From: Methylobacterium brachiatum
GTDB lineage: Bacteria > Pseudomonadota > Alphaproteobacteria > Rhizobiales > Beijerinckiaceae
Length of the DNA stretch: 64,000 nucleotides
Assembly: GCF_020523825.1 (NCBI RefSeq)
Contig: NZ_JAJALK010000020.1
Coordinates: 17,667-81,666 of the forward strand
Direction of reading: 5' to 3'
Shown: positions 18,928-27,207 of the stretch, in pieces
How the letters are laid out: every line of letters starts with the position of its first letter
Position numbering within the stretch: the stretch's first letter is position 1
The notes under the pieces: model-generated
The model's input: only the letters and a program-made list of their open reading frames with translations
Databases searched by the model: none
Told to the model about the DNA's origin: nothing
Translations under genes and position numbers: made by a program

Positions 18928-20268
18928 ATGAACGAGAGCGCGAGTCTCGGTACGGCCGCCACGAGCACGGACCAGGGCATCGCCCCCGTCTATCGCAAGA
19001 TCATCTGGCGCCTGATCCCATTCCTGTTTCTCTGTTACGTCCTGAACTACATCGATCGCGTGAACATCAGCTTCGCGAGTCTCCAGTTCCGGGAAGATCT
19101 GGGAATCAGCACCGCCGCCTACGGCTTCGGCGTCGGCATCTTCTTCGTGGGCTATGTCCTCTTCGAAGTGCCCAGCAACCTGATGCTGCAGCGGTTCGGC
19201 GCACGGACGACCATCATGCGGATCATGGTCGCCTGGGGCGTCGTCTCGATCTCGACCATGTTCGTCACGTCGGCGACTCAACTCTACGTCGTCCGGGTGC
19301 TCCTCGGTATCGCCGAGGCGGGGTTCTTCCCCGGCGTCGTCTTCTACCTGACGCTCTGGTTCCCGTCCGCGTTACGGGCCCGCATCATGGCGATGTTCGT
19401 GCTGGCGATCGCCGTGGCCGGCGTGTTCGGCGGCCCCGCCTCCGGGTTCATCATGAGCAGAATGTCGGACCTGTGGGGTCTGCGGGGCTGGCAGTGGCTG
19501 TTTCTCCTCGAAGGTATTCCCCCGGTCATCGCCGGCATCGCGGCGTATTTCCTCCTGAGCAACGGCCCGCACGATGCGGATTGGCTGAGCGCGGACGAGA
19601 AGGCCCTCGTCATCGCGGATCTCGCCGCCGAGGCGGAGGCCCGGGCGAACAGCAAGCACGGCTCCTTCCTGGCGGCTGCGCGGGATCCGCGCCTCTACGC
19701 CATCGCGGGGGCTTGGTTCACGATCGCTTGGTGCGGCTCGGTCATCAACTATTGGTCCCCCGCCATCATCCGCAACTCGGGCATATCCGACACGCTGACC
19801 ATCGGCTTCCTGTCGGCCATTCCCTACGCCGTCGGTGCGCTCGGCATGCTGATCATCAACAGCCATTCAGACATCAAGCTCGAACGTCGCTGGCACTACG
19901 CGTTCAGTGCCGGCACGGCGGCCCTGGCCATCGGGTTGCTTCCCCTGGCCGCGAACACCTGGCAGCTCGCCATCGTACTGCTGACGATGCTGTCCGTCGG
20001 CTACCTCGCCTCGGTGGCGCTGTTCTGGTCGATCCCGACGGCCTACCTGTCGACGGGGGCCGCGGCCGGAAGCATCGCGCTCATCAGCAGCCTGGGTCAG
20101 CTCGGTGGCCTCACAGCGCCGAACATCATTGGATGGACCCAGCACATCACCGGCAATTTTGCGGCCGGCTTCTACACGGTCGCCTTCGGCATGGTCCTGG
20201 GCACGGGGATCATGCTGATCGCGATCCCGGCGAGGGTGTTGAAGGAACGGCGCATCGCCGAGCGATGA
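18928..20268 (+). CDS. MFS transporter, anion:cation symporter (ACS) type
   Basis: A 446-residue carrier with about 12 membrane segments. ACS-family markers are CYVLNYIDRVNISFASLQFR in the first helix and loop, FEVPSNLMLQRFGAR, and GLRGWQWLFLLEGIPPV in the middle. Relatives import organic acid anions such as phthalate, tartrate or hydroxyphenylacetate with cations. It starts 62 bases after the lyase and is followed closely by the BKACE gene, so it probably brings in the substrate of this set. Two more carriers of the same family lie at 23204 and 27208. Confidence 0.88.
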   Translation: MNESASLGTAATSTDQGIAPVYRKIIWRLIPFLFLCYVLNYIDRVNISFASLQFREDLGISTAAYGFGVGIFFVGYVLFEVPSNLMLQRFGARTTIMRIMVAWGVVSISTMFVTSATQLYVVRVLLGIAEAGFFPGVVFYLTLWFPSALRARIMAMFVLAIAVAGVFGGPASGFIMSRMSDLWGLRGWQWLFLLEGIPPVIAGIAAYFLLSNGPHDADWLSADEKALVIADLAAEAEARANSKHGSFLAAARDPRLYAIAGAWFTIAWCGSVINYWSPAIIRNSGISDTLTIGFLSAIPYAVGALGMLIINSHSDIKLERRWHYAFSAGTAALAIGLLPLAANTWQLAIVLLTMLSVGYLASVALFWSIPTAYLSTGAAAGSIALISSLGQLGGLTAPNIIGWTQHITGNFAAGFYTVAFGMVLGTGIMLIAIPARVLKERRIAER

Positions 20269-20316
20269 CGCTGTGCGCCCGATCCTCGCTCCGGCGATCG
20301 AACTGCACATCCTTAG

Positions 20317-21174
20317 ATGAGTGAGCGGATGAAACCCACAGTCGTATCCTGCGCTATCACCGGCTCCGTCCCGAGCAAGAAGGACAATCCGGCATTGCCG
20401 GTGACGCCGTCCGAGCAGATCGAGTCCACACACGCAGCTTTCGAAGCGGGGGCCAGTCTCGTTCATCTTCACGTGCGCAATGACGACGAAAGTCCGTCTT
20501 CCGATCCGGCGCGGTTCGCACGGGTCAAGGAAGGGATCGAAGCGCACTGCCCCGGCATGATCGTTCAGTTTTCGACGGGCGGCCGGGGGCGAGATCCGTC
20601 CGAGCGCAGCTCGGCCCTGCACCTCGGCCCCGACATGGCCTCCCTATCGACCGGATCGGTGAATTTCCCGACGGTCGTGTACCAGAACCCCACGAGCCTC
20701 GTCGACGATCTCGCCGGCAAGATGCGGGATTACGGCATTCGGCCCGAGATCGAGATCTTCGATCTGTCGCATCTCCACGGCGCGCGCCGGCTTATCGAGA
20801 AGGGACTGATGGACGATCGCCCGCACGTCCAGTTCGTGATGGGCGTCCAGAACGCGATGCCTGCTGATGAGCACCTGCTCGATCTTCTCCTCGCGGAGCT
20901 GCGCCGGGTGCTGCCCCACGCGACATGGACGGCGGCCGGGATCGGTCGCGCCCAAGCCACCGTGATGGAATGGGCGCTCGCCCGGGGGGCGGACGGCGTA
21001 CGCACGGGATTGGAGGACAACATCCGCGTGACGCGGGATAGGCTGGCCCGCAGCAACGCGGAACTGGTGCAATTGGCGGCGGATGCGATCACGCGGCACG
21101 GCGGGCGGGTGGCAACGCCTCAGGAGGCACGGCAGGTTCTCGGACTCCGCCCGGCGGCAGAGGCCGTTCATTGA
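20317..21174 (+). CDS. BKACE family protein (DUF849, beta-keto acid cleavage enzyme)
   Basis: A 285-residue TIM-barrel enzyme. KPTVVSCAITGSVPSKKDNP at the start, LVHLHVRNDDESPS (the His-x-His metal ligands) and the downstream TWTAAGIGRAQ are the family features. BKACE proteins use zinc to condense a beta-keto acid with acetyl-CoA, giving acetoacetate and a new acyl-CoA. A second in-frame ATG at 20329 is an alternative start. The stop overlaps the thioesterase start (TGATG). The pairing with a thioesterase suggests that the CoA thioester formed here is hydrolysed next. Confidence 0.87.
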   Translation: MSERMKPTVVSCAITGSVPSKKDNPALPVTPSEQIESTHAAFEAGASLVHLHVRNDDESPSSDPARFARVKEGIEAHCPGMIVQFSTGGRGRDPSERSSALHLGPDMASLSTGSVNFPTVVYQNPTSLVDDLAGKMRDYGIRPEIEIFDLSHLHGARRLIEKGLMDDRPHVQFVMGVQNAMPADEHLLDLLLAELRRVLPHATWTAAGIGRAQATVMEWALARGADGVRTGLEDNIRVTRDRLARSNAELVQLAADAITRHGGRVATPQEARQVLGLRPAAEAVH

Positions 21175-21617
21175 TGCCCGATCTGTCACCGGATGCATCG
21201 GTCACGGAAGCCGTTCCGAGCGGGTGGGAACGGCTTCCAACCGAGGCGTTCGGCAACCACGTCGGTCCCTTCTGGCGACCGCCGGGTGAGGGAGACTGCC
21301 TTTGCGGGTTCACCGCGGACGGACGTCACGGCAACAAGCGCGACGTCGTGCATGGCGGCATGGTGGCGACGGCCTTCGATATCGGATTGGGCCATGCCTG
21401 CTGGAGCGCGGCCGACCGTAATCCGATCGTCACGGTGTCGTTGCTCATCCAGTATGTCGACGCCCTGAGGATGGGCGAGTTCGCGACCGTCCAGACTGAA
21501 ATCGTGCGCGTGACGCGAAGCATGGTATTCGTTCGCGGCGTGATGAAAGTGGCGGACAGAACGATTGCGACGGCCGATGGTGTTTGGAAGCGCCTCGCGC
21601 CGCGGGCCGCTTCCTGA
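21174..21617 (+). CDS. PaaI-type hotdog thioesterase
   Basis: A 147-residue hotdog-fold protein. FWRPPGEGDCLCGFTADGRH, then NKRDVVHGGMVATAFDIGLG (the His-Gly-Gly loop with a following Asp) and VTVSLLIQYVDALRMGE mark a PaaI-like acyl-CoA thioesterase. Its ATG overlaps the BKACE stop, so the two are co-translated. The likely role is hydrolysis of the acyl-CoA made by BKACE or of a stalled CoA ester. The substrate is not deducible. Confidence 0.82.
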   Translation: MPDLSPDASVTEAVPSGWERLPTEAFGNHVGPFWRPPGEGDCLCGFTADGRHGNKRDVVHGGMVATAFDIGLGHACWSAADRNPIVTVSLLIQYVDALRMGEFATVQTEIVRVTRSMVFVRGVMKVADRTIATADGVWKRLAPRAAS

Positions 21618-21684
21618 AGGCGGTCGAAGCGTAGCGAAGATGGAGGGCGGGTCGCCCACCGACCCTGAGCCGGCCGACAGCGCC

Positions 21685-22539
21685 CTAGCCGTGATCCACC
21701 CGCCGGATGCGCTGATTCTGCTGCCCGAGGCTCTCTATCCCTAGCGAGACCGTGTCGCCCGGCTGCAACCAGACGGGTTCGGGCTTGATGCCCATGCCGA
21801 CGCCTGGCGGCGTGCCGGTCGCGATGATGTCGCCGGGCAGCAGCGTCATGTATCGGCTGCAATAAGCGATGATCTCACGAACGCCAAAGATCATCGTGCG
21901 CGTATTGCCCGTCTGACGGCGGGTTCCATTCACGTCGAGCCACATGTCGAGCTGCTGCGGATCGGCGATCTCGTCCTTCGTCACGAGCCAGGGTCCAATT
22001 GGACCGAACGTATCGCATCCCTTGCCCTTGTCCCATTGGCTAGACTGAAGCTGGAAGGCCCGCTCGGAGACGTCGTTCACGACGCAGTATCCGGCGACAT
22101 AATCGAGGGCGTGCTCCTCGGTGACGTACTGCGCTGTCGATCCGATCACGACGCCGAGTTCCACTTCCCAGTCCAGTTTGGTGGAGTCGCGGGGTTGGAT
22201 CGTGTCGTCGTTCGGCCCGCAGACGGCGCTCGGAGCCTTGAGGAAGATGATCGGCTCGCTCGGGATGGCCATGCCGGCCTCGGCCGCGTGGTCCGAGTAG
22301 TTGAGCCCGATGCAGATGAACTTCGAGAGGCCTGTGAACGGAACGCCGAGGCGGGGGCTTCCTTCTACCCGGGGAAGGCGCGTCGGATCCGTCTGTGCGA
22401 TCCTGGCGAGACCGTCGGGCGCGAGTTCAGATGGACCAAGATCACGGCAAACCGACGAGAGGTCGCGGAGGACGCCTGCAGCATCAACCAGCGCAGGCCG
22501 CTCGGACCCAACCTCACCGTAGCGACAGAGCTTCATCAA
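21685..22539 (-). CDS. Fumarylacetoacetate hydrolase (FAH) family protein
   Basis: A 284-residue enzyme. ICIGLNYSDHAAEAGMAIPS, then IIFLKAPSAVCGPNDDT, and the metal-binding LDWEVELGVVIG (Glu-x-Glu) followed by VAGYCVVNDVSERAFQ are standard for the FAH fold. MTLLPGDIIATGTPPGVGMG closes the active site. Members cleave or decarboxylate C-C bonds of dicarbonyl acids with magnesium or calcium. It is the last gene of a four-gene minus-strand operon, 11 bases after the alpha/beta hydrolase, and converges with the thioesterase gene. Two adjacent ATG codons are possible starts. Confidence 0.87.
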   Translation of the reverse strand: MMKLCRYGEVGSERPALVDAAGVLRDLSSVCRDLGPSELAPDGLARIAQTDPTRLPRVEGSPRLGVPFTGLSKFICIGLNYSDHAAEAGMAIPSEPIIFLKAPSAVCGPNDDTIQPRDSTKLDWEVELGVVIGSTAQYVTEEHALDYVAGYCVVNDVSERAFQLQSSQWDKGKGCDTFGPIGPWLVTKDEIADPQQLDMWLDVNGTRRQTGNTRTMIFGVREIIAYCSRYMTLLPGDIIATGTPPGVGMGIKPEPVWLQPGDTVSLGIESLGQQNQRIRRVDHG

Positions 22540-22550
22540 TCATCTCCGGA

Positions 22551-23207
22551 TTAGGGGCGATTCAAGTGGGAGGAAACCGGTCCAGCAGATACCCCTTCGG
22601 CGAAGGAGCCGAGCCAGTCGCGGGCGAGGGTCACGTCGGCCGCGGTTAGGTCGTGGCCGCAGGGTAGGACATGGTGGGCCGCTTCGGCGCCCTGCTTGGT
22701 TAGGCAAAGCGTCAAATCAGCCCCGAGTGCCGGTGGCGCGATCGAATCCGTCTCGCCCGAGACGACGACGGCGCGCCGCCCGACGAGGGCAGCCGGCGCG
22801 CTACCAGTCAGGGGGGGAACGGCGCGCAACAGGATCGCGCCCGTCAGAAGAGCGGGATGCAGAAGCATGAGTGCGGCCGCGATGTTGGCTCCGTTCGAGA
22901 AGCCGAGGGCAAGCGGGGGCCCGAAGCCGTAACGGTCGCGGGCGGCCGCGACGAAGGCCGCCAGCTCATCGGCTCGGCGGACGACCTCGGATGAATCGAA
23001 ACGACCGTCCGGATGGCGAGCGAAGTGGCGCAGCTTGCCGCCTTCCGATACGGCCCCGCGGACAGCCAGCATCGGTGCGCCGGAGGCCGCTGCCTGAGCA
23101 AAGGGCACAAGCTCGTCTTCGTTGCCTCCGGTGCCGTGCAGGAGGAGGAGCGGCGACCGGCCCCCTTCCGACGCATACCAGCGGTGAGCCAAGCTATCGA
23201 GGCTCAC
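22551..23207 (-). CDS. Alpha/beta hydrolase (carboxylesterase/phospholipase type)
   Basis: A 218-residue protein begun by GTG. LLLLHGTGGNEDELVPF is the oxyanion region, LALGFSNGANIAAAL holds the nucleophile Ser (G-F-S-N-G), VVVSGETDSIAPP the Asp region, and VLPCGHDLTAAD the His. It resembles carboxylesterases of the YpfH / serine hydrolase group. The start overlaps the MFS stop (GTGA) and the FAH gene follows closely. It may open an ester or lactone imported by the carrier. Confidence 0.8.
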   Translation of the reverse strand: MSLDSLAHRWYASEGGRSPLLLLHGTGGNEDELVPFAQAAASGAPMLAVRGAVSEGGKLRHFARHPDGRFDSSEVVRRADELAAFVAAARDRYGFGPPLALGFSNGANIAAALMLLHPALLTGAILLRAVPPLTGSAPAALVGRRAVVVSGETDSIAPPALGADLTLCLTKQGAEAAHHVLPCGHDLTAADVTLARDWLGSFAEGVSAGPVSSHLNRP

Positions 23208-24598
23208 CGGCCTGCCTCCGGCCCGAAAGCGAGCCCGGAGGTGGCGGGGTGGGGCGTGAGTCGCGTGAACGGGCGGCGTGTCGCCAGGAGTAGCACCACG
23301 ATGCCCGTCAGCATCAGGCCCGTCATGAACCACAGGCCGGGCGTCAGGCTCCCGGTCGCGTTCCGGATCCAGCCGAGCAGGAAGGGGCTCACGAAGCCAC
23401 CCGTGAGGCCAAGGCAATTGATCAGCGCTAGACCGCCCGCGGCCGAACGCTCGGGGAGATAGGCCATCGGGATGCCGTAGAAGATCGGCATCGCGCCGAA
23501 GAGCGTCGCGGTCGCGACGGAGAGCAGTGCCAGGACGACTGGAAGGTTCGCGCCGACGAGGGACGCCCCAATCAGCGCGCAGGCACCGACACCAACACAG
23601 ACGGCGTAGTGCCACCGCCGCTCCTGCCGTCGATCCGAGCGTCGGGACAGCCACACCATGCCGATGCCGCCGACCGCATAGGGGATTACGGACCATAGGC
23701 CGATCGCGGCGGCTCCCTGGACACCGGCGGCCTGCATCATCACGGGCATCCAGAAGGTGATCGCGTAGAGCCCGCAGACGAGGGTGAAGTACGCCAGCGC
23801 GAGGACGTAGATTCGTAGGTCGCGGAACGCAGCACCGAATGCGTGGCCGCCGGCAGCCAAGTTCGCGTCCCGGTCGATCTCCGCCAGGAGGAACGTCTTT
23901 TCGGATGATGTCAGCCAGGGAGCATCCTGAGGCTTGTCCACGAGGATCCGGAGCGCGACGAGCCCGAGAAGCACGGCCGGCATTCCCTCCAGGAGGAACA
24001 TCCACTGCCAGCCCCTGAGTCCGAGAACGCCCTGCATGCCTTCGAGGATGAGGCCCGAGACGGGGGCGCCGATCACGCCGGCGAGCATGCTGCCGCTCAG
24101 GAAGATCGCAGTCATCTCCGCCCGGCGGCGGTTCGGATACCAGAGCGTCAGGTAGTACATCACGCCGGGGGCGAGGCCCGCCTCGAATGCGCCCAGGATC
24201 AGCCTCAGCGCGTAGAACGAATGGGGCCCGGTGATGAACATCGTCGCTGAGGAGGCTAAACCCCACAGGATTAGGATGCGCGCCAGCGTTCGCCGGGCGC
24301 CGACGCGCTGAAGGACGAAGTTGCTCGGGACTTCGCACAGAAAGTAACTGACGAAGAATAGTCCGGCGGCGAGGCCGTAGACCGCGTCGTTGAAGCCCAG
24401 CTCCGCGCGCATGTGCAACTGCGCGTAGCCGATGTTCACCCGGTCGAGATAGGCCGCCACGTAGCACGCGAAGAGGAACGGCAGCAGCCGCCACTGCAAT
24501 TTTCGATAGAGTGCGGCGCTATCCACATCATCCGTCGCGAACGACTCGGCAGGCGGCCGGCCAAGCACGGGCAGATCACCTCCGGGCGTCACGTCCAT
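23204..24598 (-). CDS. MFS transporter, ACS type
   Basis: About 464 residues from the ATG at 24598, chosen because AGGGAGA precedes it; the frame is open further upstream but that part is unlike the family. Markers are FACYVAAYLDRVNIGYAQLH, CEVPSNFVLQRVGARRTLAR and LRGWQWMFLLEGMPAVLLGL, with about 12 membrane segments. Probable importer of an organic anion used by the co-transcribed hydrolases. It differs clearly from the carrier at 18928, so this is not a recent duplication. Confidence 0.87.
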   Translation of the reverse strand: MDVTPGGDLPVLGRPPAESFATDDVDSAALYRKLQWRLLPFLFACYVAAYLDRVNIGYAQLHMRAELGFNDAVYGLAAGLFFVSYFLCEVPSNFVLQRVGARRTLARILILWGLASSATMFITGPHSFYALRLILGAFEAGLAPGVMYYLTLWYPNRRRAEMTAIFLSGSMLAGVIGAPVSGLILEGMQGVLGLRGWQWMFLLEGMPAVLLGLVALRILVDKPQDAPWLTSSEKTFLLAEIDRDANLAAGGHAFGAAFRDLRIYVLALAYFTLVCGLYAITFWMPVMMQAAGVQGAAAIGLWSVIPYAVGGIGMVWLSRRSDRRQERRWHYAVCVGVGACALIGASLVGANLPVVLALLSVATATLFGAMPIFYGIPMAYLPERSAAGGLALINCLGLTGGFVSPFLLGWIRNATGSLTPGLWFMTGLMLTGIVVLLLATRRPFTRLTPHPATSGLAFGPEAGR

Positions 24599-24678
24599 TT
24601 CTATATTCTCCCTATCCTGTTCCGGAGCTTCCGTCCGGTTTGAGGGCGCGCCGGGCGCAAGTTCTCTCGCGCTCGCCC

Positions 24679-25221
24679 TCACAGGCGCGAGAACCAGTCC
24701 TCCAGTTCGATATTGAGGGGGAGGAGGATGCGAACGACGCAGTTGTACCAAGCCGTCGTCAGGACCAATTCCAGTCGTTCCTGCTCGTCCAGGAAGCCGC
24801 ACAGTTCGACCCAGAGGCCGTCATCGACACGGCCGGTCCGCGTCACGTCGCGAGCGAAGCGCATGACGGCGCGTTCGGAAGCGGTGAACTGGTCATCCGT
24901 CTCAAACTCCGCGAGCTTCTCCAGCTTGGCTTGGGGCAGCCCGGCCTTCACCGCCGAGTTCCAGTGATGCGCGACCTCGTAGTCCGCCCGCGTCTCGAGG
25001 CCGACAGTCAGGACGGCCAATTCGCGGAGTTGCCGGTCGAGCAACGTGCTCTGGCGCAGCGACATCGCCATCGCGAGAACCCCGTCACACAGCGCAGGCG
25101 CGTTCGCGACGGCGAGAAAGACGTTCTCGACCGGCTTTCCCCGCAGCGCTTCCAGGCGGTCGAACAATCCCTGGTGATCTGGTCCGACGCTGTCCCGGCT
25201 CGCGTTCTCAATCCTCGGCAC
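24679..25221 (-). CDS. Carboxymuconolactone decarboxylase / AhpD-like protein
   Basis: A 180-residue all-helical protein. LRELAVLTVGLETRADYEVA and HHWNSAVKAGLPQAKLEKL form the CMD core (compare E-x-x-x-x-x-H of the family). The Cys-x-x-Cys of redox-active AhpD proteins is absent, so a decarboxylase or lactone-related role fits better than peroxidase reduction. It is the first gene of the minus-strand operon with the MFS carrier, hydrolase and FAH protein, and is divergent from LysR. Confidence 0.78.
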   Translation of the reverse strand: MPRIENASRDSVGPDHQGLFDRLEALRGKPVENVFLAVANAPALCDGVLAMAMSLRQSTLLDRQLRELAVLTVGLETRADYEVAHHWNSAVKAGLPQAKLEKLAEFETDDQFTASERAVMRFARDVTRTGRVDDGLWVELCGFLDEQERLELVLTTAWYNCVVRILLPLNIELEDWFSRL

Positions 25222-25313
25222 TTCGAGCTCCCAATCAGGGCGTTTGCGCGGTGTGGCGGACCGTGAGGGAAGGAGCCGTCAGCCCAGCGTCGGGACCGTA
25301 TAGCGCGCCGAGT

Positions 25314-25339
25314 TGCATCGATATAATGATATCGATGCA
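25314..25339. promoter_or_regulatory. Perfect palindrome between divergent LysR and CMD genes
   Basis: TGCATCGATAT (25314-25324) and ATATCGATGCA (25329-25339) are exact inverted repeats around AATG. The site lies in the 156-base gap between the LysR gene and the CMD operon and contains a T-N11-A type spacing, as expected for a LysR recognition box. A further CAATTGATCGATGC follows at 25342. Confidence 0.7.
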
Positions 25340-25377
25340 TTCAATTGATCGATGCCGTCGATCGAACGGGCAGACCG

Positions 25378-26280
25378 ATGGAACTCCGTCACCTGCGTTA
25401 CTTCGTGGCTCTGGCCGAGCACCTGAGCTTCACCCGGGCCGCGCGGCAGACGCACATCACCCAATCGACCCTGTCTCACCAGATCCGGCAACTGGAGGAC
25501 CAGGTCGGGCAACGCCTGTTCGACCGCGTCGGCAAGCGCGTGTTCCTCACGGAAGCCGGGCAGAACCTGCTGCCCCGTGTCCTGCGGGCTCTCGGCGAAC
25601 TGGACGAGGGCCTTCGGGCGCTCTCACCCCAGGATCAGGTCCTGACCGGTTGGCTCAGGATTGCCGCCACGCACACTTTCAATGTCAACCTCGTCCCCGC
25701 CTGCCTGACCGAGTTCCTCACCCGCAATCCCTCGATGCGCGTCGTCGTGGAGGAACTCGCCGCTAGCGTGATCGAGGAGCGGCTCCTGACCGGTGCCCTC
25801 GATCTCGGTATCTCCTACAGGCCGGACCACCAGCAGGATCTGGCCTTCGAACCCCTCTATGACGAGCCTCTGGATCTCGTGCTGTCGCCTGACCACCGAT
25901 GGGCAACCAGGAAATGGGTCCGGATGGCGGAACTCCACCATCAACCGGTCGTGTTGCTCTCACCGGAATTCACCACGCGCAGGCTGCTGGATGAATGCTT
26001 CCGGCAATGCGGCGCCGTTCCGCACCTAGTCGCAGAGATGAACACAATCGGCCCCATCCTCGGCCTCGTTCGGCGTATGAACATCGTCGCGATCCTTTCG
26101 CGACAGGCCGTCCCAGAGGACGGGACGCTTTTGTCGGTCCCTCTGGAAACTCCCACGCCCATGCGGAGCCCTGGTGTGCTACTGCGCCGGAACGAGGTCC
26201 TGCCTCCGCACGTCGCATCGTTCCTGCACACGCTCCGGCGAGCCTGCGATAAGGCTTCTCCCCCGCCGCGTCGGTTGTAA
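25378..26280 (+). CDS. LysR family transcriptional regulator
   Basis: A 300-residue regulator starting MELRHLRYFVALAEHLSFTR, with the helix-turn-helix AARQTHITQSTLSHQIRQLE. The substrate domain follows, starting at about residue 90 with VLTGWLRIAATHTFNV. It is of the CynR/BenM-like group. It is divergent from the CMD-MFS-hydrolase-FAH operon with a palindromic box between, so it probably activates that operon when a pathway acid is present. The NodB-like gene downstream is in the same direction, 74 bases away. Confidence 0.87.
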   Translation: MELRHLRYFVALAEHLSFTRAARQTHITQSTLSHQIRQLEDQVGQRLFDRVGKRVFLTEAGQNLLPRVLRALGELDEGLRALSPQDQVLTGWLRIAATHTFNVNLVPACLTEFLTRNPSMRVVVEELAASVIEERLLTGALDLGISYRPDHQQDLAFEPLYDEPLDLVLSPDHRWATRKWVRMAELHHQPVVLLSPEFTTRRLLDECFRQCGAVPHLVAEMNTIGPILGLVRRMNIVAILSRQAVPEDGTLLSVPLETPTPMRSPGVLLRRNEVLPPHVASFLHTLRRACDKASPPPRRL

Positions 26281-26354
26281 CGGGGATGCCCTCGCGGGGA
26301 CTCGCCGGTGGGTCCACGATCGCTACGGCGAACGAGCCCGAATTGGAGTGAGAT

Positions 26355-27005
26355 ATGGCAGCCAAGCAGGTCACCCTCACCTTCGACAACGGCCCCACAC
26401 CACATGTGACGGATCGGATCTTGGAAATCCTCGACCGGGCCGGGATCAAGACCACCTTCTTCGTGATCGGGCAGAGGCTCGACGACCCCGCTGCAGCCGA
26501 TCTCATGCGGGCCGCTCATACAGCGGGGCATTGGATCGGAAATCACACCTTCACGCATTCGGTGGCACTCGGGGACCGGACGGACCGGGACTATGCGCTC
26601 CGAGAGATCGAAGACACGCAGCAACGGATCGGATCGCTGACGCGACCGGAGAAGCTCTTCCGCCCCTACGGGAACGACGGGCTGATCGGCCGGCATTTGT
26701 TGAGTCGTGCGGCGCTCGATCACCTTCTCGCCGAACGCTACACGACGATCACCTGGAACAGTGTTCCCGGTGACTGGAAGGACGCGGACGGCTGGGTCGA
26801 GACCGCGATGGCTCAGGTGCGGGGGCAGGACTGGAGTGTCATGGTCATCCACGACATCGAGGCTGGATGCCTCGCCCGGTTGCCTGAGCTGATTCAACGT
26901 GTGACGGATCTTGGTGCGACCTTCGAGCAAACGATTCCGCGCTCGGTGATTCTGACCGAGGCCGGACGGACCGTATCGATGTCTCCGGACTTAATGGCCG
27001 ATTGA
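26355..27005 (+). CDS. Polysaccharide deacetylase (NodB-fold) family protein
   Basis: A 216-residue protein consisting only of the NodB homology domain. Motif 1 reads VTLTFDNGPTP, where the usual second Asp is Asn (as also known in PdaA proteins). Motif 2 is IGNHTFTHS (His-x3-His zinc ligands). Motif 3 includes LFRPYGND, and VMVIHDIE is near the end. There is no signal peptide, so a cytoplasmic small-molecule amide hydrolase is as likely as a wall enzyme. It lies between a LysR gene and an MFS carrier, which favours the catabolic reading. A Shine-Dalgarno-like GGAGTGAG precedes the ATG. Confidence 0.78.
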   Translation: MAAKQVTLTFDNGPTPHVTDRILEILDRAGIKTTFFVIGQRLDDPAAADLMRAAHTAGHWIGNHTFTHSVALGDRTDRDYALREIEDTQQRIGSLTRPEKLFRPYGNDGLIGRHLLSRAALDHLLAERYTTITWNSVPGDWKDADGWVETAMAQVRGQDWSVMVIHDIEAGCLARLPELIQRVTDLGATFEQTIPRSVILTEAGRTVSMSPDLMAD

Positions 27006-27049
27006 TCGGCGCGCACCCGCAGGCTGCGCGGCAGAATTGGCCGGTATCA

Positions 27050-27091
27050 TCGATCGATGGCATCGATTAAAACGATGAAAATATATCATCG
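27050..27091. promoter_or_regulatory. CGATGA/TCATCG inverted repeat before MFS gene
   Basis: CGATGA (27073-27078) and TCATCG (27086-27091) are inverted around seven AT-rich bases. GATCGATGGCATCGAT lies just before. The CATCGAT core resembles the palindrome at 25314-25339, so the same LysR protein could act at both places. Distance to the carrier start is about 115 bases. Confidence 0.4.
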
Positions 27092-27207
27092 CAGCACTGC
27101 AAAACGACCTGCTATGCTTCGTTGCGAGACTTGGCTCGATTGGGATAGCGCGAACACTCCGAACAGGGTCGCGTGGCGAAAGCCAAGCTCGCGACGGGGG
27201 ATCCGGA

